Of a DNA stretch of 64,000 nt, positions 38,006-47,653 are shown piece after piece. The notes under the pieces were generated by a model. That model had not been told where the DNA came from. It did not search any database and worked only from the letters and a program-made list of their open reading frames with translations. Numbering within the stretch: the first letter of the stretch is position 1; every line of letters starts with the position of its first letter. The DNA is taken from positions 930,001 to 994,000 of the forward strand of contig NZ_MTZV01000002.1 of assembly GCF_002362315.1 (NCBI RefSeq). The letters run 5' to 3'. This DNA comes from Paraburkholderia acidicola (GTDB lineage Bacteria > Pseudomonadota > Gammaproteobacteria > Burkholderiales > Burkholderiaceae). The translations under genes were made by a program, and so were the position numbers.

Positions 38006-39622
38006 ATGCAGCAATCATCCCGCATGGCACCGGAGACAGCATTGAATATCGACTCACAGGGCGCCGCTACGCACGCCCCTCGTCCGCCCATCGACGTCCC
38101 CGCCCTGCTCGCCGCCCTGCCCGCACGCATCGCCGAGCTTCCGGCGCGCGCGGCGGCCCGGCAGCCTGAGCATCCGGCGCTGATCGAAGACGCACGCAGC
38201 CTGACCTATGCGCAATTCGCCGAAGCGATCGACGGCGTCGCTGCGATCCTGCAGGCGCTAGGCGTGCGCGGCGGCGATCGCGTGATGATCGTGGCGGAAA
38301 ACAGCGTCGTGCAGGTGGTGCTGCTGTTCGCGGCGGCGAAGCTCGACGCGTGGGCGCTCGTATCGAACGCACGCCTTTCGGCCGCCGAACTCGATGCAAT
38401 CCGCGCCCATGCGCAACCGCGCATCGTCGCGTATGCGATCGAAGCGTCGCCCGATGCACGGCAGCACGCGCAGCGCCACGACGCACAGGCAGCGCCCACG
38501 TTTGCTATCGACATCGGCGCGTGGTCATACGCACTCGACACAAGCGTTACCACCGAACCGGTCGAAGCCGCCAACGACCGTCAATGCGCCGCCCTCATCT
38601 ACACGACCGGCACCACCGGCGCGCCGAAAGGCGTGATGCTGTCGCATCGCAACCTGCTGTTCATCGCCGGGATTTCGAGCGCGTTGCGCCGCATCGGTCC
38701 GAACGACGTCGTCTACGCCGTACTGCCGATCTCGCATGTGTACGGTCTCGCCTCGGTGTGTCTCGGCAGCCTGTTCGCGGGCACGACGCTGCGGCTCGCC
38801 TCGCGCTTTTCGCCCGAAGCGGTGCGGCGCGCGCTTGCCGAAGAACGGATTTCGATCTTCCAGGGCGTGCCCGCGATGCACGCGAAGCTACTCGAGCATC
38901 TGCAGACGCAGGGCCACGCGTGGTCGGCACCGCATCTGCGGTTTGCCTACTCGGGCGGTTCGCCGCTCGACGCGGCGCTGAAAGCGCGCGTCGAAGGCGT
39001 GTATGGCGTCACGCTGCACAACGGTTACGGCATGACGGAGAGCAGCCCGACCATCGCGCAGACGATGCTCGATGCGCCGCGCACCGATTGCTCGGTTGGA
39101 CAAACGATTCCCGGCGTCGAGCTGCGCTTCGTCACGCTGGACGGCGTCGAGGCCGCGCCCGGCGAGATCGGCGAGTTGTGGGCGCGCGGCCCGAACGTGA
39201 TGCTCGGCTACTACCGCAACCCGGAACAAACGCACGCCACCGTCACCAGCGACGGCTGGCTGAAGACCGGCGATCTCGCCCGCCAGGACGCAGACGGTGC
39301 GCTGCATATCGTCGGGCGCAGCAAGGAGCTGATCATCCGCTCGGGCTTCAACGTCTATCCCGCCGAAGTCGAACACGTGCTGAATGCGCACCCGGAAGTC
39401 GTGCAATCGGCGGTGGTGGGTCGGGCGGTGGAGGGCAACGAAGAAGTCGTTGCCTTCGTCGAGCTGGCGGCGGGTTCGACTGTGCTGCCCGATGTGCTGG
39501 CGCAATGGTGCAGGGAGCGGCTTGCGCCCTACAAGCAACCGGCCGAAATCCGTGTGCTTGCGGCGCTGCCAGCTGCTTCAACGGGCAAGATTCTCAAGCA
39601 TAAGTTGCGCGACGTCGTGTGA
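38006..39622 (+). CDS. AMP-forming acyl-CoA synthetase/ligase
   Basis: About 538 residues of the ANL superfamily: AMP-binding P-loop YTTGTTGAPKGVMLSH, YGMTESSPT (A5 motif), WLKTGDLARQDADGALHIVGRSKELIIRSGFNVYPAEVE and the catalytic Lys in STGKILKHKLR. It activates a carboxylic acid to acyl-AMP and then probably to the CoA ester; the sequence alone does not give the substrate. The start is uncertain: ATG 38006 (MQQSSRMAPETAL) is taken, 38024 is possible, and the frame from 37910 overruns the ybaK promoter region. Confidence 0.8.
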   Translation: MQQSSRMAPETALNIDSQGAATHAPRPPIDVPALLAALPARIAELPARAAARQPEHPALIEDARSLTYAQFAEAIDGVAAILQALGVRGGDRVMIVAENSVVQVVLLFAAAKLDAWALVSNARLSAAELDAIRAHAQPRIVAYAIEASPDARQHAQRHDAQAAPTFAIDIGAWSYALDTSVTTEPVEAANDRQCAALIYTTGTTGAPKGVMLSHRNLLFIAGISSALRRIGPNDVVYAVLPISHVYGLASVCLGSLFAGTTLRLASRFSPEAVRRALAEERISIFQGVPAMHAKLLEHLQTQGHAWSAPHLRFAYSGGSPLDAALKARVEGVYGVTLHNGYGMTESSPTIAQTMLDAPRTDCSVGQTIPGVELRFVTLDGVEAAPGEIGELWARGPNVMLGYYRNPEQTHATVTSDGWLKTGDLARQDADGALHIVGRSKELIIRSGFNVYPAEVEHVLNAHPEVVQSAVVGRAVEGNEEVVAFVELAAGSTVLPDVLAQWCRERLAPYKQPAEIRVLAALPAASTGKILKHKLRDVV

Positions 39623-39647
39623 CGTTGCGTGACGCCTCAACCGGTCA

Positions 39648-40607
39648 TCACCCACGCGGATGATGCGCGGCATGCAACGACTTCAGCCGCTCGCGCGCAA
39701 CGTGCGTATAGATCTGCGTCGTTGAAATATCGGTGTGCCCAAGCAGCAGTTGCACGACGCGCAGATCGGCGCCGTGATTCAGCAGATGCGTCGCGAACGC
39801 GTGCCGTAACGTATGCGGCGACAGCGGCGCGTGAACGTCTGCGGTCGCGGCGTGGCGCTTGATGATGTACCAGAACTGCTGCCGCGTCATACCTTCCGCG
39901 CGCGCCGTGACGAACAGCGCATCGGCTGCGCGCGCGCCGAGCAGTTCCGGCCGCGCCTCGCGCAGATAGCGCTCGATCCAGCCATGCGCTTCCTCGCCGA
40001 ACGGAATCAACCGCTCTTTCGAGCCCTTGCCCATCACGCGCACCACGCCATCGTTGAGGCCGACCTCGACGGTTTTTAGCGTAACGAGTTCGGTCACGCG
40101 CAGCCCGCTTGCGTACATCAACTCGAGCATCGTGCGATCGCGCAGGCCGAGCGGCGTATCGACATCGGGGGCACCGAGCAGCGCTTCAACCTGCGCTTCC
40201 GTGAGCGTCCCGGGAAAGCGTGGCGGCTGCTTCGCCGAACGGATGCGCAGCGTCGGATCGACAGCCGCGCGATGCTCGCGCACGGCCCACGCGTAGTAAC
40301 GCCGGAACACCGACAGCCGGCGATTCGCCGAGGTCGACTTGTCTTTCTGGCGCACCACGCTGTAGGCAGTCACCTCGGGTTCGGTGACGGCGTCGAGCGA
40401 CAGGTCGCGTGTACGGGCAAGCCACTCGGCAAAGAGCTTGAGATCGCGGCGGTAGGCATCGAGTGTGTTGCGCGACAGGCCGTGTTCGAGCCACAGCGCG
40501 TCGCAAAACGCATCGATCGATGCGGTGCTGGCCGTGAAGAGCGGCGACGTTGCAACGGTGTCGGAGGAAGAGGAGGCGTCGGCGGTATTCGAAGCGGCTT
40601 CGCTCAT
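39648..40607 (-). CDS. xerD: Site-specific tyrosine recombinase XerD
   Basis: 319 residues. It acts with XerC at dif to resolve chromosome dimers. The N-terminal SAM-like domain (IDAFCDALWLEHGLSRNTLDAYRRDLKLFAEWL) precedes the catalytic domain: Arg in YASGLRVTELVTLK, Lys in GKGSKERLIPFG, His and Arg in LSPHTLRHAFATHLLNHGADLRVVQLLLGH and nucleophile Tyr in TQIYTHVARERLK. A Ser/Thr-rich extension of about 27 residues is present. The start overlaps the ogt stop as ATGA. Confidence 0.93.
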   Translation of the reverse strand: MSEAASNTADASSSSDTVATSPLFTASTASIDAFCDALWLEHGLSRNTLDAYRRDLKLFAEWLARTRDLSLDAVTEPEVTAYSVVRQKDKSTSANRRLSVFRRYYAWAVREHRAAVDPTLRIRSAKQPPRFPGTLTEAQVEALLGAPDVDTPLGLRDRTMLELMYASGLRVTELVTLKTVEVGLNDGVVRVMGKGSKERLIPFGEEAHGWIERYLREARPELLGARAADALFVTARAEGMTRQQFWYIIKRHAATADVHAPLSPHTLRHAFATHLLNHGADLRVVQLLLGHTDISTTQIYTHVARERLKSLHAAHHPRG

Positions 40608-41110
40608 AGCGCGAGACCCATCTGCTTCATGTGGCCACCGCCTGCATACGGCACACCTTCATGGGTGAGCAGCCAGCGCTTCACCTCGCGCAGATAGCCC
40701 TCTCCATCCTGATGCGCAAAACCGCCGATCCAGTTCGACCCCACCACGCGATGACACGGAATCACGATCGGGAAATAGTTCGAGCCGCACGCCTGGCCGA
40801 CCGCGCGCGGCGCGCTGCCGATTTTCCTCGCGATTTGTCCGTAGGTAAGCACGTTACCCGGCGGAATATCGCAGATCGCGTCCCACACGCGGCGCTGAAA
40901 CGCGGTGCCGACGTGCGCGAGCGGTAGATCGAAAGTGGCCGACGCGCGTTCGAAGTAGCGCTCGATCTGCTCGACCGCACGCAACGCAAGGGGTGAGGTG
41001 GGGGCGATGTTGTCGACCGAAACCGGTAGATAGACGATCTCGCGCACCGTGCCGTCTTCGAGACGGACACCAACCTTGCCAAACGGTGCGTCGATTACTG
41101 CGTGGAACAT
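40604..41110 (-). CDS. ogt: Methylated-DNA-[protein]-cysteine S-methyltransferase
   Basis: 168 residues. It transfers the methyl group from O6-methylguanine to its own cysteine in the motif IVIPCHRVVGSN. Upstream FQRRVWDAICDIPPGNVLTYGQIARKIGSAPRAVGQACGSN is the DNA-binding helix-turn-helix of the Ogt/Ada group; the N-terminal domain is short. Its stop overlaps the xerD start by 4 bp, so the two are co-translated. Confidence 0.92.
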   Translation of the reverse strand: MFHAVIDAPFGKVGVRLEDGTVREIVYLPVSVDNIAPTSPLALRAVEQIERYFERASATFDLPLAHVGTAFQRRVWDAICDIPPGNVLTYGQIARKIGSAPRAVGQACGSNYFPIVIPCHRVVGSNWIGGFAHQDGEGYLREVKRWLLTHEGVPYAGGGHMKQMGLAL

Positions 41111-41177
41111 CGTTGCCTCCTGCTAGCCCGGCGATATGCGACCCGGCCACGTAATAACGCCGGAAAATGCCCTTACT

Positions 41178-42428
41178 TTACGCTGCTTCGAGAGCCCATT
41201 GAACATGCTCGCGAACCAGCGGCGACGGATCGTCCGCGCGCCGGCGCAATGCGTCGACGATCGCGGAACGGGCAGCGCCGGCGAGCGTTGCCGCATCGGC
41301 ACGTAGCGCGTTGCCCATACCGACCGCAAGATTGCGCAGCCAGCACTCGTAGCCGATGCGGCGAATCGCGCTGCCCTGCATCCGCGTATCGAAATCGCTG
41401 GCGCTCCAGTCGAACAGATCCACCAGCGACGCCCGATCGAGCCCATGCCGCACGTCGAAATCGGCGACCGGCGCAGCCTGGGCGAACTTGTTCCATGGAC
41501 ACACGAGCTGACAGTCGTCGCACCCGTACACACGATTGCCGATCAGCGGCCGCAGATCTTCTGGAATACTGCCTTTCAGTTCGATCGTCAGATACGAGAT
41601 GCAGCGCCGCGCATCCACCTTGTAGGGCTCGACGATCGCGCCGGTCGGACATGCGTCAATACACCGCGTGCAGCTTCCGCAATGAGCGCCGGCGGTTTCG
41701 GGCGCACTATCGGGATCGATCGATGCGTCGGTAGGTAACGGCAGATCGACATAGATCTCGCCGAGAAAGAACAGCGAACCGGCGTCGCGCTGCAGTAGCA
41801 GCGTGTGCTTGCCGCGCCAGCCGATCCCCGCGTTCTGCGCGAACGCTACTTCGAGCACCGGCGCCGAATCGGTGAAAACGCGATAGCCGTAGGCGCCGAT
41901 TTCCGCTTCGATGCGCTCCGCGAGCTGCTGCAATCGCTGGCGCATCACCTTGTGATAATCGCGGCCGCGTGCATAAATCGACACGACCGCCGCGGACGGA
42001 TCGGCGAGCCGCGCCATTTCGTCCGCACGCCAGTCGGGCGCGTCTGAAGCGACTAGCGGATCGCTTTCGGCTTCCTTTCCAGCATGCGCTCCCGTCAGTG
42101 TCAGCGCGGGCAAATAGGCGATTCTGGCCGTGATCACGCGTCGCGTGCCGGCCACAAGCTCGGCCGGCCGCGCGCGTTTCATCCCATGTTTGGCCATATA
42201 ATCCATCTCGCCGTGGTAGCCCGCCTCGAGCCACGCAGCGAGTCCCGACTCGGCATCGGGCAGTTCGGCATCGCTGATACCGAGCGCACCGAAACCCAGT
42301 TCGCGGCCCCATGTCTTGATGCGCAGGGCGAGCGCTGTCAGCGCCGCTTCATCGAAACGACGCATGGCACGCGCATCGTCATCGGACGCAGGCGTGTCTG
42401 CAACGGGGTACTGCGGACTTCGGTTCAT
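41178..42428 (-). CDS. queG: Epoxyqueuosine reductase
   Basis: 416 residues. The cobalamin and iron-sulphur enzyme makes queuosine at the tRNA wobble position. An N-terminal domain with YHGEMDYMAKHGMKRARPAELV and SVLEVAFAQNAGIGWRGKHTLLL-type motifs is followed by two [4Fe-4S] sites, CGSCTRCIDACPTGAI and CDDCQLVCPWN, and C-terminal HEAT-like helices (GNALRADAATLAGAARSAIVDALRRRADDP). Start ATG 42428 follows an in-frame GTG. Divergent from tsaE, 17 bp away. Confidence 0.93.
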   Translation of the reverse strand: MNRSPQYPVADTPASDDDARAMRRFDEAALTALALRIKTWGRELGFGALGISDAELPDAESGLAAWLEAGYHGEMDYMAKHGMKRARPAELVAGTRRVITARIAYLPALTLTGAHAGKEAESDPLVASDAPDWRADEMARLADPSAAVVSIYARGRDYHKVMRQRLQQLAERIEAEIGAYGYRVFTDSAPVLEVAFAQNAGIGWRGKHTLLLQRDAGSLFFLGEIYVDLPLPTDASIDPDSAPETAGAHCGSCTRCIDACPTGAIVEPYKVDARRCISYLTIELKGSIPEDLRPLIGNRVYGCDDCQLVCPWNKFAQAAPVADFDVRHGLDRASLVDLFDWSASDFDTRMQGSAIRRIGYECWLRNLAVGMGNALRADAATLAGAARSAIVDALRRRADDPSPLVREHVQWALEAA

Positions 42429-42445
42429 CACGCCATTTTACGAGA

Positions 42446-43003
42446 ATGCCCGACCAGCCCGATCGCCTTCTTCAATTGCCCGCTAACGCCCTGCTCGAGC
42501 GCCACTTCGCGCTCGTGGACGAAGCCGCCACCATTGCGTTCGGTGTGCGCTTCGCGGACGCGATCGAAACCGTGCGTACTGCGCTGCCTTCATCAGGCGG
42601 TCAGCCCACGTTCCAGGGGCTGCAGGTGCAGCTCATCGGCGATCTCGGCGCGGGCAAAACCACCCTCGTGCGCGCGACCTTGCGCGGCCTCGGCCACACC
42701 GGCCGCGTGCGCAGCCCGACCTACACGCTCGTCGAACCGTATGCGGTCGAACGTCCCGATGGGGAACTTGAGCTGTATCACTTCGATCTGTATCGATTCA
42801 CCGATCCGGCCGAATGGGCCGATGCCGGCTTTCGCGAGTACTTCGATTCCGGGGCGATCTGCCTCGTCGAATGGCCGCAACAGGCGGGCGGTCTGCTAGG
42901 CACACCGGATCTTGTCTTCTCGCTTGAAGTCGTGGGCGACGGGCGCCTGCTCGTCGCCCACGCATACAGCGAACCAGGAAAAGCATGTCTCGAAAGATGT
43001 TGA
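42446..43003 (+). CDS. tsaE: tRNA threonylcarbamoyladenosine biosynthesis ATPase TsaE
   Basis: 185 residues. It powers t6A37 formation with TsaB and TsaD. Walker A is GDLGAGKTTLVRATLRGLG, with RVRSPTYTLVEPY (switch region) and LELYHFDLYRFTDPAEW after it. About 30 extra residues stand before the P-loop domain compared with E. coli TsaE. The last 19 bases overlap the start of amiC, so the two are coupled. Confidence 0.92.
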   Translation: MPDQPDRLLQLPANALLERHFALVDEAATIAFGVRFADAIETVRTALPSSGGQPTFQGLQVQLIGDLGAGKTTLVRATLRGLGHTGRVRSPTYTLVEPYAVERPDGELELYHFDLYRFTDPAEWADAGFREYFDSGAICLVEWPQQAGGLLGTPDLVFSLEVVGDGRLLVAHAYSEPGKACLERC

Positions 43004-44541
43004 TCAAACCGTTTCATTCGATCGAAGCCGCCGCCACCGCGACGCATAACTGGCGGCGCAGGCAGATCCTGCGCGCCGGCGCATCGACGCTGATACTCGG
43101 CCTCGTCGCGCCGCGCCTCGCGCATGCCAGTTCGGTACTTGGCGTGCGCGTATGGCCCGCGCGCGACTACACCCGCGTGACGATCGAATCCGATCAGCCG
43201 CTGCAAACCACACAGCAGACGCTGCAGTCGCCCGACCGGCTGGTGGTGGACCTGACCGGCCTCGATCTCGATCAGGCGCTACGCGACCTGGTCTCGAAGA
43301 TCACACCGAACGATCCGCAGATCGAGGCCGTGCGCGTCGGGCAGTATCAGCCGCATGTCGTGCGGATGGTGTTCGACCTGAAGGGATCGGTGAAACCGCA
43401 GGTGTTCACGCTGCAACCGATCGGCGCCTACAAGTACCGGCTGGTGTTCGATCTGTATCCCGCCGTTGCGCCCGACCCGTTGATGGATCTGCTCGCGCAG
43501 TCCGAGCACAAGCAACAGCAGCTCAACGACAACAACAGCGCGCCGCCCGCGACACTGAGCGGCCCAGCCACGCCGCCCACCGGGACCGACAACAGCGATG
43601 CGTTCTTCCAGCGCTACGCGCAGAACAACCCGCCCGCGGGCGACACCGTGCGTCCGCCGACGCGCGTCACGCCGACGCCCACTACACCGACGCGTCCGCC
43701 CGGCAAGCCGCCGGTGGCACCGCCCACGGCCATCGCGCGCAACGACAATAGCGACGACAGCCGCGATGACAACGGCAGCGGTGACGACAGCTACAAGTTC
43801 ACGGCGCCGAAGTCCGGCAACGGCAGCACGTTGCGCCTGCTGACCGTCGCGATCGATCCTGGTCACGGCGGCGAGGACCCGGGCGCGATCGGCGGTGGTG
43901 GCACGTACGAAAAACACATCGCGCTCGACATCGCGAAGAAACTGCGCGCAAAGATCGATGCGCAACCGAACATGCGCTCGATGATGACGCGCGACGCCGA
44001 TTTCTTCGTGCCGCTCAACGTGCGCGTGCAGAAAGCGCGGCGCGTCGGTGCGGACCTGTTCGTGTCGATCCACGCCGATGCGTTCACGACGCCGCAGGCC
44101 AGCGGATCGTCGGTGTTCGCGCTGTCGGATCACGGCGCGTCGAGCGCCGCGGCGCGCTGGATGGCGAACAAGGAGAACTCGTCGGATCAGATCGGCGGGA
44201 TCAACGTGAAGACCGCCGACGCGAGCGTCAACCGCGCGCTCTTCGACATGTCGACCACGGCGCAGATCCGCGATTCGATGCGCTACGGCAACTTCGTGCT
44301 GAACGAGATCGGCGACATCAACAAGCTGCACAAGGGCTCGGTCGAACAGGCCGGCTTCGCCGTGCTGAAAGCGCCCGACATCCCGTCGATCCTCGTCGAG
44401 ACCGCGTTCATCAGCAACCCCGACGAGGAACGGCGCCTCAACGACGACGCCTATCGCGACAAGATGGCGAACGCAATCCTGAAGGGCATCAAGCGCTATT
44501 TCGCAGCGAATCCGCCGCTGGCGAAAAACCGCATGGCATAG
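42985..44541 (+). CDS. amiC: N-acetylmuramoyl-L-alanine amidase AmiC-type
   Basis: 518 residues. It splits septal peptidoglycan in the periplasm. The N-terminus has a twin-arginine signal (NWRRRQILRAGASTLILGLVAPRLAHA). An AMIN domain (about 50-150, GVRVWPARDYTRVTIES) targets the division site; a Pro/Thr/Asp-rich linker follows (about 180-270); then Amidase_3 with zinc ligands in VAIDPGHGGEDPGAIG, LFVSIHADAF and catalytic Glu in LVETAFISNPDEERRL. An EnvC/NlpD-type activator would be expected. Start inside tsaE. Confidence 0.93.
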   Translation: MSRKMLIKPFHSIEAAATATHNWRRRQILRAGASTLILGLVAPRLAHASSVLGVRVWPARDYTRVTIESDQPLQTTQQTLQSPDRLVVDLTGLDLDQALRDLVSKITPNDPQIEAVRVGQYQPHVVRMVFDLKGSVKPQVFTLQPIGAYKYRLVFDLYPAVAPDPLMDLLAQSEHKQQQLNDNNSAPPATLSGPATPPTGTDNSDAFFQRYAQNNPPAGDTVRPPTRVTPTPTTPTRPPGKPPVAPPTAIARNDNSDDSRDDNGSGDDSYKFTAPKSGNGSTLRLLTVAIDPGHGGEDPGAIGGGGTYEKHIALDIAKKLRAKIDAQPNMRSMMTRDADFFVPLNVRVQKARRVGADLFVSIHADAFTTPQASGSSVFALSDHGASSAAARWMANKENSSDQIGGINVKTADASVNRALFDMSTTAQIRDSMRYGNFVLNEIGDINKLHKGSVEQAGFAVLKAPDIPSILVETAFISNPDEERRLNDDAYRDKMANAILKGIKRYFAANPPLAKNRMA

Positions 44542-44633
44542 CCGTGCATGGGCGTGCCTGGACGTGCCTCGATGATGACGACACGTCGCGGGCAGTAGAA
44601 TGGGCGATCGTCCCCTTCTTCCCCGAGCGCGCC

Positions 44634-45515
44634 ATGTCCTCCTCGATCAAAGCGGTCCTCAAACCTCATTTGCGCGACATCGGCAATCTCGCCGTGCGGC
44701 GTGTGCTGCCGGCGATGGCAGCGCGCCTGGTCGGCCCGTTCATCTTCTTCGATCACATGGGGCCGGCCACGCTCGCGGCCGGCGTCGGTCTCGACGTGCG
44801 CCCCCATCCGCACATCGGTCTCGCGACGGTCACCTATCTGTTCGACGGCGCGATCATGCATCGCGACAGTCTCGGCACGGAGCAAAAGATTGTTCCCGGC
44901 GACGTCAACTGGATGACGGCCGGCCGCGGCATCGTTCATTCGGAGCGCACGCCGCCGGTGGAACGCGCAGCCGGCACGACCATCCACGGCATCCAGACCT
45001 GGGTCGCGCTACCGCTCGCCGACGAAGACGTCGAGCCGTCGTTCGAACATCACCCAGCCGCAACGCTGCCGCAGATCGAGCGTAACGGCGTCACGCTGCG
45101 TGTCATCGCGGGCACGGCGTTCGGACACACGGCGCCGGCCAGAACGTTTTCGGGCACGCTCTACGTCGCCGCGCATTTCACACCGGGCAGCGCATTTGCA
45201 CTCGAACCGGAGCATGACGAGCGCGGCGTGTACCTCGTGGAAGGCGATCTCGCGATCGACGGTACGCCGCTCGAACCCGGCCAGATGGCGGTGCTCGTGC
45301 CGGGCGAAACCGTCACGCTCGCGAGCACCGGCGGGGCGACGGTGATGCTGGCGGGCGGCGAGAAGCTCGAAGGCGAGCGTTTTATCGAATGGAATTTCGT
45401 CGCGAGTTCGCGCGAGAAAATCGAACGCGCGAAAACAGCCTGGACGGATCAGCAGATGGGCAAGGTACCTGGCGAGACCGAATGGATTCCGTTGCCGGAG
45501 CGCAAGCCGGCCTGA
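44634..45515 (+). CDS. Pirin-family protein
   Basis: 293 residues with two cupin domains. The pirin core motif is HPHIGLATVTYLFDGAIMHRDSLGTEQKIVPGDVNWMTAGRGIVHSERTP, with three metal-ligating His residues (HPH and the HSE His). YhaK/pirin proteins include quercetin 2,3-dioxygenases, but most bacterial members have no known substrate. ATG 44634 (MSSSIKAVLKPHLRDIGNLAVRR) matches the usual start. Single gene after amiC. Confidence 0.88.
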   Translation: MSSSIKAVLKPHLRDIGNLAVRRVLPAMAARLVGPFIFFDHMGPATLAAGVGLDVRPHPHIGLATVTYLFDGAIMHRDSLGTEQKIVPGDVNWMTAGRGIVHSERTPPVERAAGTTIHGIQTWVALPLADEDVEPSFEHHPAATLPQIERNGVTLRVIAGTAFGHTAPARTFSGTLYVAAHFTPGSAFALEPEHDERGVYLVEGDLAIDGTPLEPGQMAVLVPGETVTLASTGGATVMLAGGEKLEGERFIEWNFVASSREKIERAKTAWTDQQMGKVPGETEWIPLPERKPA

Positions 45516-45634
45516 GCCGGTTGCATAATCAAACTACATAGGCACGCCGCACGAGCGTGCCATCTGGGCATCAAGCATTGAATTCAGCGCTTTCGCCCCT
45601 ATCTGCACGCGATAGTCACACCGATGAGGATGCA

Positions 45635-46483
45635 ATGAACACCACTCTGGCCACTTTCGAAAAAGACGTGATCGCAGCGTCGACGCTGGCCCCCGTGCTG
45701 GTCGACTTCTGGGCGCCGTGGTGCGGCCCGTGCAAGACACTCGGACCGATGCTGGAAAAGCTCGAAACGGAGTACGAAGGCAAATGGCGGCTCGTCAAGG
45801 TCAACGTCGACGAGAACCAGGAACTCGCCGCGCACTTTGGCGTGCGCAGCATCCCGCATGTCGTTGCATTCGCGGACGGCCAGGCGGTCGACCAGTTCGT
45901 CGGCGTGCTGCCGGAAAGCCAGTTGCGCGAATTCCTCGACCGACTCGTGCCGGACGGCGCGGATGCCGCGCGGCAAAATGCGCAGGCCGCGCTCGCCGAA
46001 GGCCGGCGCGAAGATGCGTACGACGCGCTGAAGGCCGCCCTCGCCCTCGATCCCGGTTATGAAGACGCGCGGCTCGATCTGATCGAATTGCTACTCGACG
46101 ACAATCGTTTCGACGAAGCGCGCAACGAAGTGGACCTGCTGTCGCCGAAAACGACCCAGGGCATCGACGCGCGCTACAACGCGATCAAGACCCGGCTCGA
46201 CGCGCTCGACGCCGCCGCCGATCTCCCGCCCACCGACGCCCTCGAAGCCCGCGTCGCCGGCAACCCCGCCGACCTCGAAGCGCGCTTCGACCTGGCAAGC
46301 GCACTGATCGCACGACGCAACTACGCGGGCGCGCTCGAACATCTGCTCGAAATCGTCCGGCGCGACCGTGCGTTCCGTGACGACATTGGCCGCAAGACGA
46401 TGCTATCGGTGTTTGATCTTGCCGCTCACCAGCCAGAGCTGGTCGCGCAATGGCGGCGCAAGCTTAGCGCGGCGCTGTTCTAA
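45635..46483 (+). CDS. CnoX/YbbN-like thioredoxin-TPR protein
   Basis: 282 residues. Thioredoxin domain 1-110 with WAPWCGPCK (Cys30, Cys33) and cis-Pro in SIPHVVAF. TPR-like helices fill 115-282 (AQAALAEGRREDAYDALKAALALDP, ARFDLASALIARRNYAGALEHLLEIVRRD). E. coli CnoX, a holdase that hands clients to GroEL, lacks the full CxxC; this protein retains it, so redox activity is likely. The start MNTTLATFEKDVIAAS is family-like. Confidence 0.88.
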   Translation: MNTTLATFEKDVIAASTLAPVLVDFWAPWCGPCKTLGPMLEKLETEYEGKWRLVKVNVDENQELAAHFGVRSIPHVVAFADGQAVDQFVGVLPESQLREFLDRLVPDGADAARQNAQAALAEGRREDAYDALKAALALDPGYEDARLDLIELLLDDNRFDEARNEVDLLSPKTTQGIDARYNAIKTRLDALDAAADLPPTDALEARVAGNPADLEARFDLASALIARRNYAGALEHLLEIVRRDRAFRDDIGRKTMLSVFDLAAHQPELVAQWRRKLSAALF

Positions 46484-46581
46484 TCGCGGCGCGCGGGCGA
46501 GGGATCTGTGCACGCCGATAACTGGCTTGCGCTGGCCGCCAGAAAGGCCGAGCGCGAGGATTGCAGTGCGGGGAACAGGCT

Positions 46582-47457
46582 CTAGCCCGCGCGTTGCGCA
46601 AGCGCCCGCAGCACGTGCGCAGCCGCGGCAAAACCGAAGCTCGCGGTCACGCACACGCTCGATCCAAAGCCCGCGCAGTTGAGTCCCACCGGCCCGCTCG
46701 TGGTCATCGGTTCGTCCGGATCGTTCTGTTCATCCAGTTGATCGACGCTGGGCCCGGCCGCTTCCGGATAGATCAGCGGTTCGTCTGAATACACCGCGCT
46801 CACCTTGAACTTCGCCTTCGGTCCGCGCGGAAAGCGGTGTTGCTTGCGCAATTGCCCGCGCACCTTCGACAGCAGCGGGTCCTGGATGGTCAGTGCGAGA
46901 TCGTCGATGCGGATGCGCGTCGGATCGAGCTGACCACCCGCGCCGCCCACCGTGATGAGCGGCTGCCCCTGTTCGACGCACCACGCGATCAGCGCAGTCT
47001 TCGTACGCACACTGTCGATCGCATCGATCACATAGTCGAAGCCGCCGCCAAGTAGCGCCGGAAAGTTGCCCGCCTCCACGAAGTCCTCGACGACCCGCAC
47101 CTTGCACGCGGGGTCGATCAACGCAATGCGTTCGGCCATCGCATCGACCTTCGGCTTGCCGTAGTTACCATCGAGCGCGTGGATCTGCCGGTTCGTATTG
47201 CTTTCCGCGACGTTGTCGAGATCGATCAGCGTCAGCGTGCCGATCGCACTGCGCGCGAGCGCCTCGGCCGCCCACGACCCCACCCCGCCGATCCCGATCA
47301 CCGCCACATGCGCACGCTCGAACGCGGCGAGCGCCGCTGCGCCGTACAGCCGCGCGACGCCACCGAAGCGCCGTGCACGGTCGGCGTCCGCCGTGGTTTC
47401 AATGGCGGCGATGCTGGGAGTAACATCGGATGAGGCGTTCGCGTGAGGCGTGGACAT
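46582..47457 (-). CDS. tcdA: tRNA threonylcarbamoyladenosine dehydratase TcdA
   Basis: 291 residues of the E1-like ThiF fold. It cyclises t6A37 to ct6A37 with ATP. RFGGVARLYGAAALAAFERAHVAVIGIGGVGSWAAEALARSAIGTLTLIDLD (nucleotide binding), VAESNTNRQIHAL, FDYVIDAIDSVRTKTALI and the C-terminal VCVTASFGFAAAAHVLRAL segment. ATG 47457 (MSTPHANASSDV) is chosen; the frame to 47679 adds unrelated residues. Confidence 0.9.
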   Translation of the reverse strand: MSTPHANASSDVTPSIAAIETTADADRARRFGGVARLYGAAALAAFERAHVAVIGIGGVGSWAAEALARSAIGTLTLIDLDNVAESNTNRQIHALDGNYGKPKVDAMAERIALIDPACKVRVVEDFVEAGNFPALLGGGFDYVIDAIDSVRTKTALIAWCVEQGQPLITVGGAGGQLDPTRIRIDDLALTIQDPLLSKVRGQLRKQHRFPRGPKAKFKVSAVYSDEPLIYPEAAGPSVDQLDEQNDPDEPMTTSGPVGLNCAGFGSSVCVTASFGFAAAAHVLRALAQRAG

Positions 47458-47653
47458 GATCGGAGGCTCGTCGGGAAACAGGCTGCAGGCTGGGCAGCCT
47501 GGGGCAGGCGGTGCCCGAAGCCCGTATTTTGCCCGATCGGGCCGAGTCGGGTGGCGGCAGGCGCCCGCCGGTATTCCATATGGGCTGTGGGGCTGCACAC
47601 AGAAAATTCGTTCCTTAGCTATACTGGCCCCACTGTAGTGCTCGCATAAGAAA

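Noticed and set aside
39648..40607. Tyrosine recombinase as evidence of a mobile element
   Set aside because: Sequence and context (overlap with ogt, core genes both sides) fit housekeeping XerD.
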